Origin: Nitrospira sp.
GTDB lineage: Bacteria; Nitrospirota; Nitrospiria; Nitrospirales; Nitrospiraceae
Length of the DNA stretch: 64,000 bases
Direction of reading: 5' to 3'
NCBI GenBank assembly: GCA_022843785.1
Contig: JALHMZ010000014.1
Coordinates: 1 to 64,000, forward strand
This document shows, piece after piece, positions 52,282 to 62,178 of the stretch. Every line of letters starts with the position of its first letter. Positions within the stretch are counted from its first letter, which is position 1. Below the pieces are notes generated by a model, which saw only the letters and a program-made list of their open reading frames with translations, was not told where the DNA came from and searched no databases. Position numbers and translations under genes: made by a program.

Positions 52282-53565
52282 GTGAACGGCTTGAGTTTGC
52301 TTAACCCCATCGACGCGACGCGGCTCCAGAAGGAGACGCAGCGGATTTATGAGGTGTGCGACGGTTGCCGCCGTTGTTTCAACCTCTGTCCCTCGTTCAA
52401 TACGCTGCTCAACGGCATCGATTCGTACGAAGGCGACGTCGCCAAGCTGACGCAGGCCGATCACCACCGCATTGTCGATGAATGTTACTACTGCAAGCTC
52501 TGTTACAATCATTGCCCGTACACACCGCCGCATCAGTATGCGTTGGATTTTCCACGTCTGATGATCGCGTGGAAGAAGCATCTGGCGACGACCAGGGGCG
52601 TATCCTGGCGGGACCGGTGGCTGATTAAGACGGACGTGCTTGGCGCGATCGGCAGCGCGCTGGCTCCCCTCATCAACCGGCTGCTCAGGAACCGTGTCGT
52701 CCGCCTGATTGGAGAGGCCATTGCGGGGGTGCATCGGGATCGTCACGTCTTGAATTTTTCATCCGAGACCTTTGCCCGTTGGTGGAGCAGGCGTGGCGGA
52801 GCGCAGGTGGCAGAAGCTGGAGCGCGAAAAGTGGCGCTCTTCGGCAGTTGCCTCGTGAACTACCAAGCATCCGATGTGGGGAAGGCCACGGTTCAGGTGC
52901 TGGAGAAGAACGGCGTCCATGTAGTCATGCCGGAACAGCGTTGTTGCGGCATGCCGTCGTTCGACATCGGCGATACGGCGTCGATTCAACAGGCTGCTGC
53001 AGCGAATGTCGCATCATTTCTTCCGTGGGTTGAGCGAGGCTATGACATCGTGGTGCCGACAGCCAGCTGCAGTCTCATGTGGAAACGCGAATATCCGGAG
53101 GTTGTCGGCGGGGAGGCCGTGAAGAAGGCCGCGGAACGGACGTTCGATGTATGTGAGTACCTGATGAAGCTACGGCGTGACGGCGTGCTGGCGACGGATT
53201 TTCAGAAAAGCCCGGGCCGCGTCGCGTATCAGATTCCGTGTCATCTCAGAGACCAAAACATCGGCTTCAAGTCAAAAGAGTTGATGGAATGTGCCGGTGC
53301 GCAGGTCGATGTCATCGAAAAATGCTCGGGGCACGACGGCGCATGGTCTGCAAAGACAGAGTTCTTTCCGCTCTCGATGAAAATCGCGGGGAAAGCTGTG
53401 CGGGCGATCGAGCAGGCTCCGGCTGATCTGGTCGCGTCCGATTGCCCGTTGGCCGGATTGCAGTTGGATCAAGCCGGGGCTTCGGCGCACACGGGAGGCA
53501 AGGCGTCCCTCCATCCCATTCAGATCGTTCGTGACGCCTACGGGCTGCCGTCAACCGGATCGTAA
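52282..53565 (+). CDS. Heterodisulfide-reductase-related Fe-S oxidoreductase (GlpC/CCG type)
   Basis: A 427-residue protein starting at GTG (52282). Two [4Fe-4S] motifs (VCDGCRRCFNLCPS and ECYYCKLCYNHCPYTPP) are followed by a CCG domain (PEQRCCGMPSFDIGD) and a second degenerate one (EKCSGHDGAWSAKTEF). It transfers electrons, plausibly to the diiron centre of rubrerythrin. Rubrerythrin lies upstream and DUF3501 downstream; this three-gene set recurs in several bacterial phyla. Confidence 0.87.
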   Translation: MNGLSLLNPIDATRLQKETQRIYEVCDGCRRCFNLCPSFNTLLNGIDSYEGDVAKLTQADHHRIVDECYYCKLCYNHCPYTPPHQYALDFPRLMIAWKKHLATTRGVSWRDRWLIKTDVLGAIGSALAPLINRLLRNRVVRLIGEAIAGVHRDRHVLNFSSETFARWWSRRGGAQVAEAGARKVALFGSCLVNYQASDVGKATVQVLEKNGVHVVMPEQRCCGMPSFDIGDTASIQQAAAANVASFLPWVERGYDIVVPTASCSLMWKREYPEVVGGEAVKKAAERTFDVCEYLMKLRRDGVLATDFQKSPGRVAYQIPCHLRDQNIGFKSKELMECAGAQVDVIEKCSGHDGAWSAKTEFFPLSMKIAGKAVRAIEQAPADLVASDCPLAGLQLDQAGASAHTGGKASLHPIQIVRDAYGLPSTGS

Positions 53566-53601
53566 TTCGTCAAGCATCAATTGTGAAACGCGGGATAGGT
53601 G

Positions 53602-54186
53602 ATGAAGCAACTGATACAGGCAGATCTCTTATCCACGAGCGACTATGAGCGTCAGCGAGAGTCGTTCCGTGCGCGGATCATTGAGTTGAAACGCCGCCGG
53701 CGGATTGCTCTCGGTCCGTTGATTACGATGGTGTTCGAGAACCGCGACACCTTGCTGTTTCAGATCCAAGAGATGGTTCGGGTCGAGCACATCGTCGAGC
53801 CTTCAAAGATCCAAAATGAGTTAGATGTCTACAATGCACTGTTGCCGGCGGCTGGTGAATTGAGTGCTACCCTCTTGATCGAGATCACCGAGGAAGCCAT
53901 GATGAAACATTGGCTTGATCAGTTCATGGGACTCGATCATGGAGAAAAGGTAGCAATCGTGGCCGGGAGTGACCGGGCCTTCGGGGAATTTGAAGGAGGC
54001 CACAGCCACGACACGAAGATCAGCGCGGTGCATTTCGTCAGATTTCGTCCGACCGCGTCCATGCAATCGGCGATTGCCGATCTTCGACAGCCGGTTCTCC
54101 TCACGGCGGATCATGGTGAATACCATGTTCAAACGGCCGTGCCGGGCAGCATGAGAGAGGAATGGCTCTCCGATTTGAGCGCGTAA
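53602..54186 (+). CDS. DUF3501 protein
   Basis: A 194-residue protein matching DUF3501: LSTSDYERQRESFRARIIELKRRRRIALGPLITMVFENRDTLLFQIQEMVRVEH and IVEPSKIQNELDVYNALLPAAGELSATLLIEI. The family is encoded with the rubrerythrin/Fe-S pair and its function is unknown; a role in peroxide detoxification is inferred from context. A GTG three bases earlier could also serve as start. Confidence 0.87.
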   Translation: MKQLIQADLLSTSDYERQRESFRARIIELKRRRRIALGPLITMVFENRDTLLFQIQEMVRVEHIVEPSKIQNELDVYNALLPAAGELSATLLIEITEEAMMKHWLDQFMGLDHGEKVAIVAGSDRAFGEFEGGHSHDTKISAVHFVRFRPTASMQSAIADLRQPVLLTADHGEYHVQTAVPGSMREEWLSDLSA

Positions 54187-54199
54187 GCCTGCCCATCGG

Positions 54200-54241
54200 A
54201 ACGTTGAACGCGGAACATGGAACATGGAACATTGAGCATGG
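54200..54241. repeat. Heptamer tract containing the start codon of the PTPS-like gene
   Basis: Six consecutive units: GAACGTT, GAACGCG, GAACATG, GAACATG, GAACATT, GAGCATG. The ATG in the last unit is the only in-frame start close to the conserved N terminus of the downstream protein. ATGs in other units lie in other frames or give an extended N terminus. Confidence 0.7.
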
Positions 54242-54993
54242 TGGATTCAGTCTTACTGACCAAGCGCATCGAATTTTCCTCGTCCCACCGCTACATCAGG
54301 CCGGAGTGGGATGAGGCGAGGAACCGTTCGGCGTTCGGCCTCTGTTACAACCCTCCTGCCCACGGTCATAATTATCTACTCGAAGTGACCGTCTCCGGCG
54401 AGATCGACCGGCAGACGGGCATGGTCGTCAACCTATTTGATCTGAAGCGGGTTCTGCTCGACGTGATCGAAGAGTTCGATCACAAGAATCTGAATCTCGA
54501 CATGCCATATTTCAAAGACCGGATTCCCACATCGGAAAACCTCGCGCTGGTGCTCTGGACAAAGCTGGCGCCTCAGCAGGACATCGGGATGCTCCATACG
54601 CTTCGCTTGTGTGAGGACGAGGATCTCTATGCCGAAGTGACGGCGGCAGCGGGTTTGGATGTTGCAGCCGTGACCCGGCGCTATTCATTCACGGCCATTC
54701 AGGACGGCAATCAAGGCCGTGAGTGGGATTGTTTCATCACGGTCCGCGGCCCGATCGATCCGACGACCGGAATGGTGACCGATATCGGCGCGCTGGATCG
54801 CGTGGTGCAGGACAACGTGGTGCAGATCTTCGATCGTCAGGACCTTCGCCAGGTATTTGGCGTTCAGCAGGTCACGGGCGGGCAGCTTGCCGAACGGATT
54901 TGGAACTCGCTCGCTTCCGATATCACGTCCGGCCACCTGGCAAACATCCGTCTGGTCCGGTCACGAGACATCTTCTTCGACTACGCGGGCTGA
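54238..54993 (+). CDS. Duplicated PTPS/QueD-fold protein
   Basis: A 251-residue protein with two tandem PTPS-fold halves. The first carries the zinc histidines (RIEFSSSHRY and AHGHNYLLEVTV) and GMVVNLFDLKRVL, EFDHKNLN, PTSENLALVLW, all typical of 6-carboxytetrahydropterin synthase. The second half (REWDCFITVRGPIDPTTGMVTDIGALDRVV) retains the fold but lacks the HGH zinc ligands. Normal QueD is about 120-140 residues, so this is a fusion. The start lies in a heptamer tract and lacks a ribosome-binding site. Confidence 0.83.
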   Translation: MVDSVLLTKRIEFSSSHRYIRPEWDEARNRSAFGLCYNPPAHGHNYLLEVTVSGEIDRQTGMVVNLFDLKRVLLDVIEEFDHKNLNLDMPYFKDRIPTSENLALVLWTKLAPQQDIGMLHTLRLCEDEDLYAEVTAAAGLDVAAVTRRYSFTAIQDGNQGREWDCFITVRGPIDPTTGMVTDIGALDRVVQDNVVQIFDRQDLRQVFGVQQVTGGQLAERIWNSLASDITSGHLANIRLVRSRDIFFDYAG

Positions 54994-55123
54994 ATAAGGG
55001 TTCAGCCGGCTGTGTTCCCCATGCCCATCGCATTTTCGTCGAATGGAAGTGGTTCAGTTGAACCAGGATTAGCCTGGCAATGCCATGAAGAGTCGTGCTG
55101 AGTCCAGTCGAGAGCGATTTCTT

Positions 55124-55555
55124 CTACCCCTTTTTGTCTGACAGTTGTTTCTGGCCGAGGGGAGTAAAGCGGGCGGCGTAAGCTTCCTGTTCAGGAAACT
55201 TGAGAAAGATCATGATGCCGGTATCCTGATTGATCGTAAATGCACCGGTCCCCGTCAGGGTATTGTCACCGGATGGCTCCAACTCCACCTGCATTTTGGC
55301 CTTCTCATACCCCTGCTGGATGGTGGCCTTGGCTTTCGCCCCATCAGTGGGGATGGCCTTGTCCGCATGGTCTGTCACGTACAGAACCAGTGCTCCGCTC
55401 TTGGCGACCAGTTCCAGGTGGTACGGCCCCGCGGCAAGCGCTTGCCCGCCGTGAAGCGGCTTCACAACGTCGGCGTGTTTGGCCTTGTGGGCTTCCACCG
55501 GCATTGCGCAGACCAACATTGTGCCAAAGACAAGATGGCATAGCAGACGTTTCAT
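55124..55555 (-). CDS. Periplasmic protein, HGGQ family, paralogue 1
   Basis: A 143-residue protein with a signal peptide (LLCHLVFGTMLVCAMPVEAHK). The conserved segment LHGGQALAAGPYHLELVAKSG and LVLYVTDHADKAI is followed by GDNTLTGTGAF, a beta-sandwich-like pattern shared with the next gene. GGAGGAG precedes the ATG. Similar proteins are found beside heavy-metal efflux genes; no efflux pump is present here. Metal binding through the His residues near the signal peptide is plausible. Confidence 0.72.
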   Translation of the reverse strand: MKRLLCHLVFGTMLVCAMPVEAHKAKHADVVKPLHGGQALAAGPYHLELVAKSGALVLYVTDHADKAIPTDGAKAKATIQQGYEKAKMQVELEPSGDNTLTGTGAFTINQDTGIMIFLKFPEQEAYAARFTPLGQKQLSDKKG

Positions 55556-55609
55556 GATCGGTTCTCCTCCAAAGCAGGCTCCATATCGATCAAGGGCGGA
55601 TATCGGCCG

Positions 55610-56098
55610 TTAATGTTTCGGCTGGTGGTGGTGATGGTGGTGTTCCCCGCCATCCGTGTGTGACGCCCCCTCCCGGGGCTGCGCACTCGGTTCGGCCTTG
55701 GGCTTGAGCGGCATGAAACGGGCGGAGTGCGCAGCATGATTCGGCAGCTTCATGAAGACGATCACGACGGTATTCGGCATGAGTGAAAAGATGCCGGATC
55801 CCTTGAGCACATTGTCCCCAACCGGGTGCAGATGAACCTGAGTTCTGGTCTGGCCCGTTTCAACGGTGGCTTTGGCCAGGCCGCCGTCCACGTTGATCTT
55901 CGTATCAGCATGGTCCGTGACGTACACGGTGAGGTCCCCTTCCTTGGCGACCAGTTCCAAATGAAACGGACCGGTCATGCGCAGCTGTCCGCCATGAGGC
56001 GCCTCAACCGATTCGAAGAACTCATCGGTATGCGCCAAGACCGGCGACGACACAGCCAATATCGAGACGACGATCATTCCACCGATCGTTTTGTTCAT
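55610..56098 (-). CDS. Periplasmic protein, HGGQ family, paralogue 2 with His-rich tail
   Basis: A 162-residue protein with a signal peptide (GGMIVVSILAVSSPVLAHTDE) and the same core as the neighbouring paralogue (PHGGQLRMTGPFHLELVAKEGDLTVYVTDHAD, GDNVLKGSGIF, ARFMPLKP). Its C terminus adds GGEHHHHHHQPKH, a likely metal-binding tail that the other copy lacks. GAGGAG precedes the ATG at 56098. The two genes are 54 bases apart and cotranscribed. Confidence 0.72.
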   Translation of the reverse strand: MNKTIGGMIVVSILAVSSPVLAHTDEFFESVEAPHGGQLRMTGPFHLELVAKEGDLTVYVTDHADTKINVDGGLAKATVETGQTRTQVHLHPVGDNVLKGSGIFSLMPNTVVIVFMKLPNHAAHSARFMPLKPKAEPSAQPREGASHTDGGEHHHHHHQPKH

Positions 56099-56247
56099 AG
56101 GCAATGCTCCTCAAGGAGTTCGAGCGGTATCAGGTTTAGGCTGTCCCGGCGGCCTCGAGTGTCGATTTTGGAATTACCATATCGAGATGTCGCGGCAGAT
56201 GTCAAAGGCCGAGAAGGTGTCGGACCGTAGTCGACGGAAGGGCAGAT

Positions 56248-56577
56248 CTATTTCAGTAGATGATCGTTGATCAGTGCGGCGAGTTCGGCGGGTTCGACGA
56301 CGCCTTCGCGTGTCAGGAGCAGCTTGCCGTGGGAAAAGAAGTGGGTGGTTGGATACGTCTCGAACGTATGGGCTTTCTTGATCTCGCGGCAGCGGCCTGG
56401 CACATGCATCTTGGCCTTGCCCACTTTGATAGACGGGAATTGTGCGGCGGTGGCTTCCAGAATCGGGTCGTAGGTGTTGCACGGTTCGCAGGTCGCGAGC
56501 CCGTACGCCACGACCGCACCGGCGCTGTCGGTGAATTCCTTGTAATTCTCGTCTCTGACGTCGAGAACGGTGCTCAT
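56248..56577 (-). CDS. Thioredoxin-like protein with CEPC active site
   Basis: A 109-residue thioredoxin fold (AVVAYGLATCEPCNTYDPILEATAAQ) whose redox motif is C30-E-P-C33 instead of CGPC, with the cis-Pro in ETYPTTHFF. No signal peptide, so it acts in the cytoplasm. The gene lies 83 bases downstream of a peroxiredoxin in the same orientation, making it a candidate reductant for that enzyme. Confidence 0.87.
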   Translation of the reverse strand: MSTVLDVRDENYKEFTDSAGAVVAYGLATCEPCNTYDPILEATAAQFPSIKVGKAKMHVPGRCREIKKAHTFETYPTTHFFSHGKLLLTREGVVEPAELAALINDHLLK

Positions 56578-56594
56578 AATTGGTCGTCAAGTCA

Positions 56595-56648
56595 AAAGTC
56601 CGAAAGTCAGAAAGCCTTCGACCTGAAGACCTTCGACTTTCGGACTTT
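56595..56648 (-). terminator. Perfect 14-bp inverted repeat between peroxiredoxin and thioredoxin genes
   Basis: AAAGTCCGAAAGTC (56595-56608) is repeated exactly inverted at 56635-56648 with a 26-base loop that includes direct repeats of CCTTCGAC. There is no clear U-tract on the minus strand, so it may be an mRNA processing or stability hairpin instead of a terminator. It has heptamer-like units (AGTCAAA, AGTCCGA, AAGTCAG). Confidence 0.6.
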
Positions 56649-56660
56649 ATAACAGAGGTT

Positions 56661-57131
56661 TTAGCTCAATTTCGCAAGCGCGCCGAGGATTTCGTTGTCC
56701 TCACGAGCGACCTTGATTTCCTGCACCTTGACGTAGGCTACCTTGCCGTTCTTGTCGACGATTACGGTCGCGCGCTTGGAGCAGTTGAGCGGCTCGAAGT
56801 AGAGACCGTAGGCCTTGGCAGTCGTCCGATGGACGTCGGACAACAGGCGATGCTTGAGATCAAGTGAGTCAGCCCAAGCTTTGTGCGAGAAGAAACTGTC
56901 GCAGCTGACGCCGAATAGTTCTGCGTTGGCTGATTGGAACTTGGGGAAGTCATCGGTCAAACACTTGTTCTCGCCCTGACACACGGGGCTCCAGTCCAAC
57001 GGGTAGAAGCAGAGCACGACATTCTTCTTGCCCTTAAAATCGCTCAACTTCACGTCCTTCTGATCCTGGTCCTTCAAGTTGAAATCCGGCGCGGTATCGC
57101 CTGCTTTAATTTCTGCAGCTACGTCGCTCAT
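56661..57131 (-). CDS. Peroxiredoxin (AhpC/TSA type)
   Basis: A 156-residue peroxiredoxin. [17 protein letters not shown] holds the peroxidatic Cys51 in a P-x3-S-x2-C motif, where Ser replaces the commoner Thr. [17 protein letters not shown] and an Arg further on complete the active site. It reduces H2O2 and organic peroxides using thioredoxin, and a thioredoxin-like gene follows. The protein is short, of the AhpE-like size class. Confidence 0.92.
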   Translation of the reverse strand: MSDVAAEIKAGDTAPDFNLKDQDQKDVKLSDFKGKKNVVLCFYPLDWSPVCQGENKCLTDDFPKFQSANAELFGVSCDSFFSHKAWADSLDLKHRLLSDVHRTTAKAYGLYFEPLNCSKRATVIVDKNGKVAYVKVQEIKVAREDNEILGALAKLS

Positions 57132-57279
57132 CTGGGATCCTCCTTCATATGGTTGAGAGTCTGACCTATACGCACCATGAGATTAATTTTGTACCGTGCA
57201 GCTTGAAAGATTGTCAACGGGCCGAAAGACCTAGCACTCCAGCCACAGAGTGATAAGCCATTGTATTATAAAAGATTCG

Positions 57280-58029
57280 CTAACTTTGAAGTTGGCGGAA
57301 TCCCATCATGCGACCTGCCGGAGCAGCCGTACGGTAGTTCACGATACGCAGCGTCTGATCCAGCGCAGGAAGGTGGATCGAGGTCCCGACTTTGGGCGAT
57401 TGCCCCATACGCAACAGCTCATGGGCCGCTGCGTTCAGAATCTCGTTCGCATCACTCTCCGGAAGTCCTTTACCTTGAAAGAGTTCGATCTCGTCCAATC
57501 CAAATTTCGCCAGCCCCAACGAGTAAAACCAGACGTGATCGGGCCGAGCGGTGTCGTCTTGTGCGACAGACAGATGATCATCGATCTGAAAGGTTGTCAG
57601 GGGGCGATTCTGCCAATCTGATGGATTGAGGTACGCCTGTGTGGTCACATCATACGCGGTTCCCTGTGTCAGGAGAGTCAGACAGCGGGCCAGCCGGGCG
57701 CCAAGCAGAACCGCATCCGGCATATCTCGCGGGGGTGCGACGGAAGGCGCGATGGCGCCCATCAGGGGGTGTTCCCAGGCCAGTTGTTTCATGATCTCGG
57801 CAACGTGGCTCGCCGGTAACGGCATCACGACATGGGCTGACCAGGGGCCGTGTGTGGCTTGCCAGGATTCGGGCGAGCCCGCTTCATGGCGAATGGACAA
57901 TGGTCCGCCGTACTCACGTTCGTACTGCATCACAAGTTCGTCTGTGGACGGAGCCGTGCCGCGATAGCCGATGAAGTAGAGGGGCGGGCGCTTGGCGGAC
58001 GGCTTGGGGGTCTTCTTGCGAATTCTCAT
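57280..58029 (-). CDS. Uncharacterised protein
   Basis: A 249-residue cytoplasmic protein without a name I can give. A basic N-terminal tail (MRIRKKTPKPSAKRPP) leads into an alpha/beta region with WFYSLGLAKFGLDEIELF and AAHELLRMGQSPKVGTSIHLP near the C terminus, which recalls DUF4261-like domains. It lies downstream of bipA, separated by an inverted heptamer element. Function unknown. Confidence 0.6.
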   Translation of the reverse strand: MRIRKKTPKPSAKRPPLYFIGYRGTAPSTDELVMQYEREYGGPLSIRHEAGSPESWQATHGPWSAHVVMPLPASHVAEIMKQLAWEHPLMGAIAPSVAPPRDMPDAVLLGARLARCLTLLTQGTAYDVTTQAYLNPSDWQNRPLTTFQIDDHLSVAQDDTARPDHVWFYSLGLAKFGLDEIELFQGKGLPESDANEILNAAAHELLRMGQSPKVGTSIHLPALDQTLRIVNYRTAAPAGRMMGFRQLQS

Positions 58030-58059
58030 CTCAGAGTCCGTATCTTGTTAAATGCCGGG

Positions 58060-58139
58060 AAGAGCACGTAGCGTATGGCGTGTGGCACGAACGAATTCTG
58101 GGAGCTGCTTGTGCTATACGCTATAGGCCATATGCTCTT
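58060..58139. repeat. Inverted heptamer element, copy 3
   Basis: The left arm (58060-58088) is AAGAGC, ACGTAGC, GTATGGC, GTGTGGC, AC, and the right arm (58111-58139) read on the minus strand is AAGAGC, ATATGGC, CTATAGC, GTATAGC, AC. Arms are 29 bases with a 22-base loop, the same architecture as copies at 30494 and 43315. It lies just downstream of the bipA stop. Confidence 0.72.
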
Positions 58140-58148
58140 CGCGCGTGA

Positions 58149-60005
<1,857 letters not shown>

Positions 60006-60341
60006 AGTAACGGTACTTTCTTGGATGACAAAAAAGACGCCCACTAGTGAGGCGCAAACCAGGCAGTATACTCGAACTGCATTCTCTTGCACAAGCCTGC
60101 AACTCAGCTCATAAAGGATTTGTGGATCTATGGCGGGTCTGAGTGGTGGAACCTCGGGATCAAGGAACGTGCTTTTGAGACAGGCATGTCGGATTGCAAG
60201 CGGCTGGGGATTGATGGGGGGTATACCAAAGATCAATTGGTATCCAGAAGACGAGAGAATTGGAGTTTTCGGGGACAACCGGACCGATGACTTGTACAAT
60301 TCTCAAGCCGAATCCAAATGGGAAGCACAGGCCAGCACAAA
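60006..60341. promoter_or_regulatory. Divergent intergenic region between typA and a secreted protein gene
   Basis: The 336 bases between divergent genes have no convincing reading frame. Promoters for both directions must lie here. I see no repeat of the heptamer class, and no terminator. Confidence 0.35.
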
Positions 60342-62000
60342 ATGAGGGGAGTTTTCTCCAGGAGGCGATCTCAAAGTCGCGTGGTGCGTTCAAATACGAC
60401 GTGTCCTTGGGTACATAGGGTTAGGCACACGCTCGCATGGACATGTGTATTGTGGACGTTGATGGGAGTGATTGTTGCCGGACCGGCCTATTCCGTTGAA
60501 GTCCCGCTGACAGGCTCTATACCTGCGGACATCCACTCCATTGAACTTTCTTATGTGGGAGAGCAAGCAACCCCAAGTGTGACGATCAATGGCCCCCCTG
60601 ACTCCGTTCCTTCCACCTCTGACAGACCGATATCGCCCGTGCTCGATCTTCTGCCGGGCTTCAATCATTCGAAAGTCTTTGGTGTGTGCCGGGGGCTGCT
60701 GTCGCGACCGGAAGGGGACAAGACTGTAACTATGACGTTTGCCGAGGCAGGCAATGGTCGCTGTGGACAGAGGATTGAACTGAGGCCGAACGGGGGGGTG
60801 TTGGATCTCTTGTCATACAAGACCGTCAGGCTCAGAGGACAGGCCCTGGGTCGTATCTCGTTTGCCATGGAGGATTGGGCCTCCGCGATCAGACAGGATA
60901 ATGTGCGATTCGCAACTGTGCGAGGCACGTTCGATGTGACCATCCCGCTGGCTGAACTCGGTCGCTCGCTGGATTTGCGAAGGGCCGCGGCTCTGGTCGT
61001 AACGACCGAGGACCCTGAGGCAGTGGTGGTGATTGAACAGATGGACCTGGCCCAAGACCGATCGGGTTTCGAACAGTCAGGCCGATCCGGCGTTTGGGTT
61101 TGGAGGTATCGGGAGGCAATCGAAGATCCGGGCGCCATTCTCTCAACCTGTCGCCGCCACAGTCTTTCGCGGGTCATGATTCAGATGCCGGCTTCGGAGG
61201 ACGGACCGGAAATATGGCGAGCATACGTCCAGCTCCTCGTCACACTCAGAGAGGGGGGTATTGAGGTGGTGGCCCTCGATGGCTACCCGGAGGCGATTTA
61301 TGATCCTCAGCAGCTTGCCGGGAAAGTTCGCCGTCTGCTTGGTCTTGTGGAGCCTCATCTGTTGGCCGGGGTGCAGCTCGACATCGAGCCGTATCTCCTG
61401 CCGGGATTTCTGGACAATGAGGCCGGTCCGATTCAGTACCTGAACGCCATTGACCTGATTAAAGAAATGATCGGACAGCGTACACATCTCTCGGTTGTGA
61501 TCCCGTTTTGGCTGACCACCGTGGCCGTGCGAGGACGCCCGTTGGCTTTTGCCGTGATGGATCGAGTGGATGAAGTGGTGGTGATGAGTTATCGAACCGA
61601 TCTGGGCGAAGTGAAGAGTCTTTCAGACGATACGCTGCGGTATGGCGATCTTATCGGGATTCCGGTATGGCTCGCCGTTGAGACGATTACGTTGCCGGTC
61701 GAACAACGCGTGACACTCAAGCGAGAACCGCGCCTGCAGCTGGCCGATGCGGTCTTGGATCGTCTGCACCGTCGATTGATTTTCCCGCCTTTTCCCTCAC
61801 CGCTTTCGAAGGACGATCCCCGCGAGGGGTTCCGGGTTCACCACCGCATGACGGTCAGGCCTGAGCGCATCACCTTTGCGGGGCGTCCACGGTCCGACGT
61901 GCAGAAGGCCGTGCAGACACTTCTGAATACGGCAGCGCATCGCAGTTTCGCAGGCATTGTGATTCATGATTTTGACGGACTGCGGGCCTTGGCCGAATGA
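60342..62000 (+). CDS. Secreted protein with TIM-barrel-like C-terminal domain
   Basis: A 552-residue exported protein (hydrophobic segment LAWTCVLWTLMGVIVAGPAYSVE). The middle region (GGVLDLLSYKTVRLRGQALGRISFAMEDW) looks like a carbohydrate-binding jelly roll. The C-terminal 330 residues show the strand pattern of a TIM barrel: VMIQMPAS, EVVALDGYPE, VQLDIEPYLLPGF with a D-x-E pair, HLSVVIPFW, EVVVMSYRTDL, GIVIHDFDGL. This could be a glycosidase of an unnamed family. The start is uncertain (60318 or 60342). Confidence 0.62.
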   Translation: MRGVFSRRRSQSRVVRSNTTCPWVHRVRHTLAWTCVLWTLMGVIVAGPAYSVEVPLTGSIPADIHSIELSYVGEQATPSVTINGPPDSVPSTSDRPISPVLDLLPGFNHSKVFGVCRGLLSRPEGDKTVTMTFAEAGNGRCGQRIELRPNGGVLDLLSYKTVRLRGQALGRISFAMEDWASAIRQDNVRFATVRGTFDVTIPLAELGRSLDLRRAAALVVTTEDPEAVVVIEQMDLAQDRSGFEQSGRSGVWVWRYREAIEDPGAILSTCRRHSLSRVMIQMPASEDGPEIWRAYVQLLVTLREGGIEVVALDGYPEAIYDPQQLAGKVRRLLGLVEPHLLAGVQLDIEPYLLPGFLDNEAGPIQYLNAIDLIKEMIGQRTHLSVVIPFWLTTVAVRGRPLAFAVMDRVDEVVVMSYRTDLGEVKSLSDDTLRYGDLIGIPVWLAVETITLPVEQRVTLKREPRLQLADAVLDRLHRRLIFPPFPSPLSKDDPREGFRVHHRMTVRPERITFAGRPRSDVQKAVQTLLNTAAHRSFAGIVIHDFDGLRALAE

Positions 62001-62178
62001 AGTGGCGACTCAAAGTGGTTGCTCAGAGTTTTGAGCGCAAGGAGACGCATTGATTGTCCGAGTGGTTCTGCACGTAGTCTGATGGAAGAGCTTGCTTGAG
62101 TTTTGGGGGGTTGCATTGTAAGGTGTTTTGAACACCCTCGCTGACGATAAATTCACCATACACAGGAGTTTTGTTCGG

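Noticed and set aside
6353..58139. CRISPR array interpretation of the repeated tracts
   Set aside because: Units are 7 bases, degenerate and without unique spacers, and no cas genes are present.
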